Position numbers and translations under genes: made by a program. From NCBI GenBank assembly GCA_913042895.1, contig CAJWMQ010000012.1, forward strand, positions 1 to 33,021: DNA of 33,021 nucleotides. Reading direction: 5' to 3'. Source of the DNA: an uncultured Verrucomicrobiales bacterium (GTDB taxonomy: Bacteria > Verrucomicrobiota > Verrucomicrobiia > Limisphaerales > UBA1100). Each line of letters opens with the position of its first letter. Position 1 is the stretch's first letter. A model generated the notes under the pieces. That model saw nothing but the letters and a program-made list of their open reading frames with translations. It had not been told where the DNA came from and searched no databases. Positions 1 to 8,396 of this stretch are shown piece after piece.

Positions 1-753
1 CTTGGCGGGGCTGGCGGCGGCGTGAAACCACCGCTCGCAGGCTTCGTGGAGAGGTTTCTGGTGTTTCAAGAGGCTTTCGGCAATGGTGGCGAAAGAGAAA
101 ATGAACATGCCGGCATTCCAACGGTAGCCGCCGTCATTCAGATATTCCACCGCCCGATCGTAATTGGGCTTCTCCACGAAGCGCTGGACGACACGAAACG
201 TGCTCTTGTAGGCCTTGCGATCCTTGGGCGGGGGTAGCGGGTCGCCCATTTTAATATAGCCATAACCCGTCTCCGGGGAGGTCGGCTTGATGCCAATGGT
301 GATTATAGCCTGACCGCGCTCAGCCAGATCAAAGCTTTCCTCAAGGTTGCGTTGAAATTTTTTGACGCTGTTTTCAGGGATGACATGGTCTGACGGCAGT
401 ATCGCCATTGTGCCCGTTGTGCAGCGCGCCCCTACAAGGGCTGCGGCCAATGCCACAGCCGGGCAGGTGTCACGGCCGCATGGTTCGGCCACTACATTAT
501 CTTTTGGTAAACGCGGGAGCTGTTTGCGCACGGCGGCCGCTTGCGCCTGATTGGTGATCACAAAAATATTCTTCAGTGGAACGATGGGCTTGATGCGCTC
601 GACTGTGTGTTGGAGAAACGATTGTTTGTCGAATAACGCCAGCAATTGCTTCGGAGTGGCTTCACGGCTCAACGGCCAGAATCGCTCGCCCTTGCCGCCG
701 GCGAGGATAACCGCAAATCGGTTCTTGTTTGAGGCAATTTTCTTGGCGGGCAT
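1..753 (-). CDS. manC: Mannose-1-phosphate guanylyltransferase (partial, runs off the left edge)
   Basis: Reverse-strand translation begins MPAKKIASNKNRFAVILAGGKGERFWPLSREATPKQLLALFDKQSFLQHTVERI, the classic nucleotidyltransferase signature (LAGGKGERFWPLSR, PKQ), followed by ILPSDHVI and VEKP motifs. Confidence 0.93.
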   Translation of the reverse strand, partial: MPAKKIASNKNRFAVILAGGKGERFWPLSREATPKQLLALFDKQSFLQHTVERIKPIVPLKNIFVITNQAQAAAVRKQLPRLPKDNVVAEPCGRDTCPAVALAAALVGARCTTGTMAILPSDHVIPENSVKKFQRNLEESFDLAERGQAIITIGIKPTSPETGYGYIKMGDPLPPPKDRKAYKSTFRVVQRFVEKPNYDRAVEYLNDGGYRWNAGMFIFSFATIAESLLKHQKPLHEACERWFHAAASPAK

Positions 754-755
754 AA

Positions 756-1559
756 TTAAAGAGCTTCGGTGAGTTTTCGGACAAAACCACCAACTCGCTC
801 CGGGAGATCGGGGGCGTTTCCGTGTTCGGCGATTTGGTTTACAATGGCACTACCAACCACCACCGCGTCGCAGTCTGCGGCGACTTGCCGTACTTGTTCG
901 GCATTTGAAATGCCAAACCCCACAGCGATGGGTAAATCGGTATGCCGGCGTATGGCGGCGATCCGTTCATCCAAGCTCGAAACAACATCTTGCCGCATGC
1001 CGGTAACTCCTTCCCTAGAAATATAATAGATAAAACCGCTGCCGCGCGCCGTAATAGCGGCAATGCGTTCCTCAGGAGTCGTGGGCGCAATCAGCCAGAT
1101 GCTGCACATGCCCGCCTCTTTCATCAACTGCTCGTATTCATCCGCCTCCTCCGGCGGCAGGTCGAGTGCGAGCAGGCCATCTACGCCGGCGGTGGCGGCG
1201 GCATCAATGAACTCTTCCAGGCCTCGGCGATGCATGATGTTGAAGTAAATGTATAAAACAATCGGCACATCCGATTGCTTGCGAATGGCGGCAACTGTTT
1301 CGAGCAGGCCTTCGGGCGTAGTGCCGCTGGCCAAGCCCCGTTGGGCGGCAAGTTGATTGACCAAGCCGTCGGCCAATGGATCGCTGAAGGGGACGCCAAG
1401 CTCGAGGATATCCACGCCGGAATCCGCTAACTGCAAGGCAAGCGCTTCGGTAGATGCCAGATCGGGATCGCCCGCGCCTATGTAGGCCACAAATCCCTTG
1501 CGCTTTTGTTTGCGTAGGTTCTGGAAACGTTGATCAATACGGTTCACCGGGCGGAGCAT
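756..1559 (-). CDS. trpA: Tryptophan synthase alpha chain
   Basis: FVAYIGAGDPDLA, DILELGVPFSDPLADG, GVDGLLALDLPPEE, GFIYYISREGVTG and VGFGISNAEQV are TrpA signatures. The internal start MLRPVNRIDQRF is preferred over the longer ORF start at 1595. Confidence 0.96.
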   Translation of the reverse strand: MLRPVNRIDQRFQNLRKQKRKGFVAYIGAGDPDLASTEALALQLADSGVDILELGVPFSDPLADGLVNQLAAQRGLASGTTPEGLLETVAAIRKQSDVPIVLYIYFNIMHRRGLEEFIDAAATAGVDGLLALDLPPEEADEYEQLMKEAGMCSIWLIAPTTPEERIAAITARGSGFIYYISREGVTGMRQDVVSSLDERIAAIRRHTDLPIAVGFGISNAEQVRQVAADCDAVVVGSAIVNQIAEHGNAPDLPERVGGFVRKLTEAL

Positions 1560-1560
1560 G

Positions 1561-2286
1561 TCAATTCCAGTCATTGGAGGCAAGCCGCAGTCCATCGAGA
1601 GTCAGTCGCGGCCGGATGGCGTTCACCTCAGGAATCTTGCGCCCGATCAATCTCGCACAACCACCTGTAGCGATCACGGAAAGTTTTTTGGTGCCGAGTG
1701 ATTGCCGAATCTCCTTGATCAATCCCTGCACCAATCCCCGGTAACCGTGCACAGCACCAATCTGCATGGCCTGTACGGTTGTCTTGCCGATGGCCGTTTG
1801 ATGATCTTTTAATCTAATAGCGGGAAGCAGGGCGGTTTTCTCATGGAGATAATCGGTCATGGCCGAAAGCCCCGGAGCAATGACGCCTCCGACGTAAGCG
1901 CCTGAACCATCGATAATATCAAACGTGACAGCCGTGCCGAAATCCACGACCAAAACGGGGCCTCCAAATTCATCCAGCGCAGCCCTGGCGTTGGCGAGTC
2001 GATCCGGGCCAATGGTGGCCGGTTTTGGGTAGCGCAAGTCGACCCCACAATTGGCGTGTGTGAGGGTTGAAAATGGTGCCGGGCACAGGGCTTTGGCCAG
2101 CTTGGTTGCTGCGGGCACCACGCTGCAACAGGCTGTGCCGGTGAGTTTGTGTTTACCGACTATTTTCTGGAGAGTGCGTGGGCTCGACCATTTGTCGGTT
2201 GAGAACTCCAAAACCTTACCAACCCGCCTACGCGAGGACAGGCTAGCCGTGGTGTGTGTGTTGCCAATGTCGAGCAGGAGTTTCAT
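1561..2286 (-). CDS. coaX: Type III pantothenate kinase
   Basis: N-terminal LLLDIGNTHT, GPDRLANARAAL, VVDFGTAVTFDIID and GGVIAPGLSAM motifs of CoaX. Confidence 0.95.
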   Translation of the reverse strand: MKLLLDIGNTHTTASLSSRRRVGKVLEFSTDKWSSPRTLQKIVGKHKLTGTACCSVVPAATKLAKALCPAPFSTLTHANCGVDLRYPKPATIGPDRLANARAALDEFGGPVLVVDFGTAVTFDIIDGSGAYVGGVIAPGLSAMTDYLHEKTALLPAIRLKDHQTAIGKTTVQAMQIGAVHGYRGLVQGLIKEIRQSLGTKKLSVIATGGCARLIGRKIPEVNAIRPRLTLDGLRLASNDWN

Positions 2287-3260
2287 TTGGTTAATGTGAC
2301 ATCGCCGCCAATAACGCGCTCCATACGGCCATGCTGGGTGCGTATCAGAAGAGCACCGCTTTCATCCAATGCCTCCGCCCGGCCGGAGATGCGGCGTGGC
2401 CCGATATCTACGATTACCTCCTTGCCGATGGTAGTGCAATGTCCGGCCCACTCCTCGGCAATCGAGGGGAACTGGCGATTAAGGATGCGATCATAGTCGG
2501 CATCGAGTTCGCGGAGAATTTGTTCGGCCAGTTGCGCGCGGTCCACAGCCTTGCCGAGGGCGAGCTTTAGGGAGGTCGCGATGCCTGACAATTCTCCAGT
2601 GAAATCGCTGGCGGTCTGGTTTACATCGATGCCAATTCCCAGGATTACGTGTCGCACATGGTCGATCTCAGCGCTCATTTCGGTGAGAATCCCGGCGACT
2701 TTACGTCCCTTAATCTGAATGTCATTCGGCCATTTAATTCCGGCGTGAACCCCAGTGGATTGACGGATTGCACGAACGAGACTGACGGCGGCTGCAGCCG
2801 TCAACTGAGTGCATTCGTTGGCGGTGAGGGCAGGGCGCAGCAGAACCGAAAACCAAAGACCGCGCCCGGTCGGGGATGACCATTTGCGTCCCAATCGACC
2901 TCGGCCTTGGTTTTGGGATTCAGCAAACACAACGAGCCCTTCGGCTTCGCCGGTTTGGGCGGCTTTCTCGATTTCATCGTTGGTAGAGGAGGTTGTTTGC
3001 AGCGTTTGAATGCGCCGCCCGATGAGTATTTTTCCGGCCAAGCGTGATAGCAGATCTTCGGCGATTAGTTGTTCGGGCGAGGAAATCAGCTGATAGCCTC
3101 GGTGCGGGCTGGCGATGATTTCAAAGCCGGCATCGCGCAATGACTCTATGTGTGACCAAACTGCCGCGCGGGAGATCTTGAGCTTTTGGCACAAGTCACT
3201 GCTGGACACCCCGTGCTCAGCGGCGCGGAGCGTAGTGAGGATTTGGGCCGCCGGAGTCAC
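2283..3260 (-). CDS. birA: Bifunctional biotin operon repressor / biotin-[acetyl-CoA-carboxylase] ligase
   Basis: N-terminal winged HTH (GVSSSDLCQKLKISRAAVWSHIESLRDAGFEI), then ESQNQGRGRLGRKWSSPTGRGLWFSVLLRP and IKWPNDIQIKGRKVAGIL. Overlaps coaX by 4 nt. Confidence 0.95.
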   Translation of the reverse strand: MTPAAQILTTLRAAEHGVSSSDLCQKLKISRAAVWSHIESLRDAGFEIIASPHRGYQLISSPEQLIAEDLLSRLAGKILIGRRIQTLQTTSSTNDEIEKAAQTGEAEGLVVFAESQNQGRGRLGRKWSSPTGRGLWFSVLLRPALTANECTQLTAAAAVSLVRAIRQSTGVHAGIKWPNDIQIKGRKVAGILTEMSAEIDHVRHVILGIGIDVNQTASDFTGELSGIATSLKLALGKAVDRAQLAEQILRELDADYDRILNRQFPSIAEEWAGHCTTIGKEVIVDIGPRRISGRAEALDESGALLIRTQHGRMERVIGGDVTLTK

Positions 3261-4105
3261 AGTGAAAAATCCAGGGCAATATCCACGGAGATCGCCGAAT
3301 GTGTTAGGGCTCCCACGGAAATATAGTGCACGCCAGTTTGCGCGATGTCGCGAATGGTGTCCAGAGTCACGCCGCCGCTGGCTTCGATCTGCGAGCGGTT
3401 GTCGATTAAGGCAACGGATTCGCGGAGTTCATCAAGCGTCATGTTGTCGAGTAGGATAATGTCCGCGCCGGATTCTGCGGCCTGTCGGGCTTGGATCGGG
3501 GTGTCTGCTTCCACTTCGATCTTGAGGTCGGGATGGGCGTCGCGACAACGTTCAATGGCCGAGCTGATGCGGTTATTGCCCTCCAAGGCGGCTAAGTGAT
3601 TGTCCTTGATCATCACCATGTCATCCAGGCCGTGACGATGGTTTCGGGCACCACCACATTGAACGGCATATTTTTCCAGATCACGCCATCCCGGGGTAGT
3701 TTTTCGCGTGTCGAGCAATAGTACACCTGAGTCCTTTACGGCGGCTACATAGCGAGCGGCTTGAGTGGCCACGCCGGAAAGTCGTTGGGCGTAATTGAGG
3801 GCGGTGCGTTCGCCGGTGAGTAATGCGCGGGCGGAAGCATCAAGTGTTACAAGGGTGGCTCCCGCAGGCACCTCATCTCCATCAGAATGCAAATGAGTGA
3901 TGACGGCTTCCGTATCGAGTCGTTGGAAAACCGTTTCGATTAAATTCCGCCCACAAAAGGTGAGTGGCTCACGGGCAACAATGTGACCTTGGCATCGGCG
4001 TTGGGCGTCTACCAAGGCGTTGGTGGTGGCGTCGCCTTCACCAATATCCTCGGCCAACGCCGCGGTAACATGGGCTTGAATGTGTTCACCGGAAAGATCT
4101 GGCAC
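3257..4105 (-). CDS. nadC: Nicotinate-nucleotide pyrophosphorylase (carboxylating)
   Basis: AALAEDIGEGDATTNAL, LDTRKTTPGWRDLEKYAVQCGGARNHRHGLDDMVMIKDNH, VEVEADT and EASGGVTLDTIRDIAQTGVHYISVGALTHS. The ORF is open to 4423. I place the start at a GTG (4105) that gives a family-typical N-terminus (PDLSGEHIQAHVTAALAEDIG); an ATG at 4204 is the alternative. Confidence 0.93.
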   Translation of the reverse strand: MPDLSGEHIQAHVTAALAEDIGEGDATTNALVDAQRRCQGHIVAREPLTFCGRNLIETVFQRLDTEAVITHLHSDGDEVPAGATLVTLDASARALLTGERTALNYAQRLSGVATQAARYVAAVKDSGVLLLDTRKTTPGWRDLEKYAVQCGGARNHRHGLDDMVMIKDNHLAALEGNNRISSAIERCRDAHPDLKIEVEADTPIQARQAAESGADIILLDNMTLDELRESVALIDNRSQIEASGGVTLDTIRDIAQTGVHYISVGALTHSAISVDIALDFSL

Positions 4106-4202
4106 GCGGCATTCTTGAGAGGCATTGAGGCGGTTGGCAACGCATTTATCTTTCCAAGAGAAAAGACGTGCTTTTTCGCGAGGCTGAGGGCATATTGAAC
4201 CC

Positions 4203-5138
4203 ATGGCGAACGTCATCATCCGACCGGACTGGCACCTCCCGGAATCTTCAATTACTCCAATCAACGAATACCACAATCGGCGTGCATTCGTGAAGCAGCT
4301 TGGCTTGGGGGCTGGTATCGCCGGACTAAGTCTTGCCGATACACTCCAGGCCGCGGCAGCTCCCAAACTATACCCCGCCAAACGGAACGCGAAGTATAAC
4401 CCGAAGATCGTTCTCACCAACAAGGCTTGGGCTACCGGTTATAATAATTTTTATGAATTCACCACCAGCAAGGAGCACGTACGTTTTCTGGTGGATAAAT
4501 TTAAAACCAACCCATGGCAGGTAGAAGTTTCCGGCCTGTGCGACAAGCCCTTTAAATTTGATGCCTTGGATATGGCCAAAAAATTGGGTTTGGAAGAGCG
4601 CGTGTACCGATTCCGGTGCGTAGAGGCGTGGTCCATGATTGTGCCTTGGACCGGCTATACGCTTTCAAAACTCTTAAAACAGGCTGAACCCAAGGCCAGC
4701 GCAAAGTACGTGAAGTTTTATACTGCCATGAAACCGGCTGAAATGCCCGGATTAGCACGTCTGCCACAATACCCATGGCCCTACACGGAAGGTCTGCGAC
4801 TCGATGAGGCCATGCATGATTTGACCTTTATGGCCACCGGCATTTACGGTGAGCCTTTACCAAAGCAGAACGGCGCACCACTACGGCTCGTGGTACCGTG
4901 GAAGTATGGTTACAAGAGTATTAAGAGCATCGTGAAAATTGAATTCACTGATCGCCAACCAAAGACGTTGTGGAACGCGCTTGCTCCACGCGAATATCCT
5001 TTTGAATCCAATGTTGACCCTGGGGTGCCACATCCGCGCTGGTCACAAGCCAGCGAACGACTCATTGGGCCCAATCCCGTTCGCATCAAAACGATCAAGT
5101 TCAACGGCTATCCGCAAGTCGCCGGCCTCTACAAATAA
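4203..5138 (+). CDS. msrP: Protein-methionine-sulfoxide reductase catalytic subunit MsrP (YedY), Tat-exported molybdopterin enzyme
   Basis: Twin-arginine motif NRRAFVKQLGLGAG, FYEFTTSKE, WQVEVSGLC, YRFRCVEAWSMIVPWTGYTLSKLL (Mo-ligand Cys), YTEGLRLDEAMHDLTFMATGIYGEPLPKQNGAPLRLVVPWKYGYKSIKSI. Confidence 0.95.
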   Translation: MANVIIRPDWHLPESSITPINEYHNRRAFVKQLGLGAGIAGLSLADTLQAAAAPKLYPAKRNAKYNPKIVLTNKAWATGYNNFYEFTTSKEHVRFLVDKFKTNPWQVEVSGLCDKPFKFDALDMAKKLGLEERVYRFRCVEAWSMIVPWTGYTLSKLLKQAEPKASAKYVKFYTAMKPAEMPGLARLPQYPWPYTEGLRLDEAMHDLTFMATGIYGEPLPKQNGAPLRLVVPWKYGYKSIKSIVKIEFTDRQPKTLWNALAPREYPFESNVDPGVPHPRWSQASERLIGPNPVRIKTIKFNGYPQVAGLYK

Positions 5139-5141
5139 TTC

Positions 5142-6554
5142 ATGCCGCTCCCGATTCTTTCCGTAGCCCAAGTGCGCGATTGGGAGAAACGAACTTGGGA
5201 TGCAGGGATTGCTGGTGAGACCGTGATCGAACAGGCCGGGCAAGCAGTGGGCCGACTGGCTACTCAAGTCACGCAAAGTGCGGATTCCGTACTACTGCTA
5301 ATAGGTAAGGGGAATAACGGTAGCGACGCGCGAGTTGCCGCTCGGCATTTGGGAGACCGGAAAGTTGCCGTGCTAGAGGTTGCAGATCCGGTTGAAGACT
5401 TGGGCGCTCTGAAACATCATCTCGGAGAGAACCCCGTGCTCGTTGTGGATGGCCTATTCGGGATCGGTCTGAATCGGGATTTGGATAAGCATTGGCAGCA
5501 ATTTATCCAATGCATCAATGAATCGGATGCACCTGTGCTGTCGGTCGATTGTCCCTCTGGATTGGATGCTGATAATGGTCAGGCACGAGGAGCGGCAATT
5601 GAGGCTGCCATCACACTCTGCCTTGGGTCCTTGAAACCGGGGCTTTTGGCGAACTCAGCGGCTCATTGTGTGGGGCGTTTGCGCATTGCTTCGCGCATTG
5701 GCTTGAAAGATCCAGCACCCGAGGCGGATTCGTATTGGGTTACAGAGCAAGACATGCGCGGTTTAAGTCCCCAACGGGATCCGGTTTCTCACAAAGGTAT
5801 TCACGGCCATGTAGGAATCATTGGAGGTTCTACGGGCTATCATGGTGCACCGATTCTTGCAGGATACGCCAGCCTTCGGGCTCAGCCGGGCTTGGTTAGT
5901 ATTTTTACGCCGGCTTACCAACCCGTTTCCGCTCAGTGCCAGAGCATTATGGTACATCCATGGGACCGAGACTGCGTGGAGGCATTGAGTCGTACCACGG
6001 CGCTGGTGGCTGGGCCGGGCTTGGCTGGGGATGATATTGAAGATTCTTTACGTCAAACTGTTCTGAATATTTGGAATGAATCCAATAAACCGATGGTCTT
6101 GGATGCCTCTGCGTTGGATTGGTTGCCCAAGGGGCCGCCGGAGAGTAAGGCCTTTCGTTTGCTGACACCACATCCGGGCGAAGCTGCTCGGTTGCTTGGT
6201 TGTTCTCCGGAGAAGGTGGAATCCGGCCGAGTGCGCGCAGCTCGTACTTTGGCCGAACAATTTGGGGCGACGGTTTTACTGAAAGGGAGACACTCGGTTC
6301 TGACACAGTCAACTGGCCCGGCTTTGGTAAATTCCACGGGTAATGCCGGCTTGGCAAAAGGCGGAAGCGGCGACGTTCTGGCAGGGTTCGTTGGCGGCCT
6401 GCTTGCGCAACCCGTTTTCCACGGTAGAGAGATCCAGGCTGCAATGTACGCAACCTGGAAGCACGGCTGGGCGGCGGATCAACTGGCGTCAGGTAGCGAA
6501 TACTGGGGAATGGATGACTTGATTAATACGCTCGGAAAACGGGAATTTCATTGA
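5142..6554 (+). CDS. nnrD: Bifunctional NAD(P)H-hydrate epimerase / ADP-dependent NAD(P)H-hydrate dehydratase
   Basis: N-terminal epimerase half (IGKGNNGSDARVAARHL, VDGLFGIGLNRD, SVDCPSGLDADNG) fused to a dehydratase half (KGIHGHVGIIGGSTGYHGAPILAG, LTPHPGEAARLLG, GNAGLAKGGSGDVLAGFVGGLLAQ). Confidence 0.94.
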   Translation: MPLPILSVAQVRDWEKRTWDAGIAGETVIEQAGQAVGRLATQVTQSADSVLLLIGKGNNGSDARVAARHLGDRKVAVLEVADPVEDLGALKHHLGENPVLVVDGLFGIGLNRDLDKHWQQFIQCINESDAPVLSVDCPSGLDADNGQARGAAIEAAITLCLGSLKPGLLANSAAHCVGRLRIASRIGLKDPAPEADSYWVTEQDMRGLSPQRDPVSHKGIHGHVGIIGGSTGYHGAPILAGYASLRAQPGLVSIFTPAYQPVSAQCQSIMVHPWDRDCVEALSRTTALVAGPGLAGDDIEDSLRQTVLNIWNESNKPMVLDASALDWLPKGPPESKAFRLLTPHPGEAARLLGCSPEKVESGRVRAARTLAEQFGATVLLKGRHSVLTQSTGPALVNSTGNAGLAKGGSGDVLAGFVGGLLAQPVFHGREIQAAMYATWKHGWAADQLASGSEYWGMDDLINTLGKREFH

Positions 6555-6588
6555 AGAATCGGCAATCCTATGTCAAAAGTCACATGCT

Positions 6589-7797
6589 TTGGGGAGGCGT
6601 TTTCTCATTTTGGCGATCGGGCTGTGTCATGCTTTTGGGGCATGGGCTGCCTTTCAGGTATCCCTGCTGAATTCTCCGGAACCGATCATGGTAAAACGGG
6701 TGGCGTCGGTAAATGAAGGTGGCTTGGTTTTTAGTCGAGTCTTAGGGAAATCAGATTTCAAACGCTACCACTGGGGAGAGTTTTCTTTAAAAGGCACGCA
6801 AACCCTTATCGCTGAATTGCCGGGACAATCGGTTTTCCGCCAAAAAAGTAAAACGGATCAAAGCTGGTTCATGGATGCTCTGCGCAACCAAATGCTCAAG
6901 CTCATGCCCCCGCCTGCGGTGGAGGAAGTGGTGCCCCCGCCGGTGATCGCCCTCCAGCAACCGCGCAAACCGATTGCTCAACCACTCTCCCCACCAGAGC
7001 CTGCGCCTGTTTTGCCTTCACCTCCAGTGGTGGCAAAGCCTGAAAAGGGACCTAGAGTAGTTCCACCTCGAAACGTGAACGCCAAACCGGCGGTTATTGC
7101 GGAAAGGCCATTGAAGCACACTGTTGCCCAGCAAGAGCCGCCAAGAAAAGCGCACCCGAAAAATCAGCACACAAAGCCGTTTAATCTGATTCCCGGTCCA
7201 AATATTTTGCCGCCTGACACTGAATCCGCCACGGAGGGTAAGGCTGGCTTGTGGCTTATTGCGTTTATTATAATGAGCCTCAGCGCTTGGGCCGGGTACG
7301 AAGTGGCCGTTTTCCGGAATCGGCCAGTAAAATTGGTGTGCCTGCTTTCCGCCTTATGCCCTGTGATTGTTCCTGTAGTGTTCCTGATTTGGCCAGAACC
7401 GGTTGATGAGATCGAGGAAATGCAGCTGACTGCTTATAGCCCGGCGCCAGACATGGCCAATATCGAAGATGCTACTCATATCACAGAACTCGATACGCGT
7501 ATGGAAACTGAGGTGGAGACTGCGACCCAAATACATGAATGCTATCGTGCCGAGGAAACTCGATTCAGCGGCAAATTTTTTGCCGATTATTTGGCGCGCT
7601 TTTACAAGGAGCCTCCCGAGGACGGCCGAGCCTTGGTGTTAACCACCGAAAAAGGTGCGTATCCCGTCCATCACATCAGCGATCTTTCACCGGAGAGCAT
7701 GAGCATTGTCTACCCCTCACAAGAGGGCCTAGCTGAAACCTCCATTCCTTACCGTCACCTGCAGGAAGTGCGGGTTCAGACAGTTCAAATTTTATGA
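6589..7797 (+). CDS. Hypothetical proline-rich membrane protein (signal peptide, Pro-rich linker, two TM helices, C-terminal beta-rich domain)
   Basis: ORF with a hydrophobic N-terminus, Pro-rich tract (PPPAVEEVVPPPVIAL...PPEPAPVLPSPP), two TM segments (GLWLIAFIIMSLSAWAGYEVAVF; LVCLLSALCPVIVPVVFLIW) and C-terminus IVYPSQEGLAETSIPYRHLQEVRVQ. TTG start assumed; the stop overlaps the adk-like start by 4 nt. Confidence 0.75.
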   Translation: MGRRFLILAIGLCHAFGAWAAFQVSLLNSPEPIMVKRVASVNEGGLVFSRVLGKSDFKRYHWGEFSLKGTQTLIAELPGQSVFRQKSKTDQSWFMDALRNQMLKLMPPPAVEEVVPPPVIALQQPRKPIAQPLSPPEPAPVLPSPPVVAKPEKGPRVVPPRNVNAKPAVIAERPLKHTVAQQEPPRKAHPKNQHTKPFNLIPGPNILPPDTESATEGKAGLWLIAFIIMSLSAWAGYEVAVFRNRPVKLVCLLSALCPVIVPVVFLIWPEPVDEIEEMQLTAYSPAPDMANIEDATHITELDTRMETEVETATQIHECYRAEETRFSGKFFADYLARFYKEPPEDGRALVLTTEKGAYPVHHISDLSPESMSIVYPSQEGLAETSIPYRHLQEVRVQTVQIL

Positions 7798-8396
7798 GCA
7801 ATAAAATACGATCCATCCTGTTATTCGGGGCCCCCGGTTCGGGCAAGGGTACGCAGGGCCGCGTTCTCGAGCAAATTCCGAACTGGTATTACTTTGCCAG
7901 CGGTGATGCGTTCCGCACTTTACGGCCGGAGGATCCTCTTGGGAAAACTTTCCTCGAATATTCCAGCCGCGGCGAACTGGTGCCTGATGAATTTACGGTG
8001 ACCTTATGGCAAAAGAAAATCGAGAGTGCCATTGTGAAAGGAACGTTTCAGCCGGATCATGACATCCTGTTGCTCGATGGCATCCCCCGCAACGAACATC
8101 AGGTCGAGATGATGCGCGAACACATTGATGTGCTGGCCATGTTGCATCTCACGAGCAAGGATAAGCAACAAATGATCGAGCGCATCCAACGCCGCGCACT
8201 TATCGAAAGCCGGCTGGATGATGCAAATCTGGATGTGATTCATCAACGCTTCGAAACATACGAAGAAGAGACAAAGAGCGTCATGGAATGTTATTCCGAC
8301 GAAATCATCCATCACATTGATTCCGGGCAAACGCCCGTGCACGTGTTACGGGACATTCTGGAGGCCGTGGCCGATATTCAAGTGGGCGCAGTATGA
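7794..8396 (+). CDS. adk: Adenylate kinase-family nucleoside monophosphate kinase (short-LID, divergent)
   Basis: P-loop LLFGAPGSGKGTQ, SGDAFR, LLLDGIPRNEHQ, and SRLDDANLDVIHQRFETYEEETKSVMECY, which matches the Adk C-terminal motif R.DD....R...Y...T. Confidence 0.85.
   Translation: MSNKIRSILLFGAPGSGKGTQGRVLEQIPNWYYFASGDAFRTLRPEDPLGKTFLEYSSRGELVPDEFTVTLWQKKIESAIVKGTFQPDHDILLLDGIPRNEHQVEMMREHIDVLAMLHLTSKDKQQMIERIQRRALIESRLDDANLDVIHQRFETYEEETKSVMECYSDEIIHHIDSGQTPVHVLRDILEAVADIQVGAV

Noticed and set aside
5947-6453. 168-aa minus-strand ORF opposite nnrD
   Set aside because: Antisense to the conserved dehydratase domain; Pro/Arg-rich composition typical of a shadow ORF.
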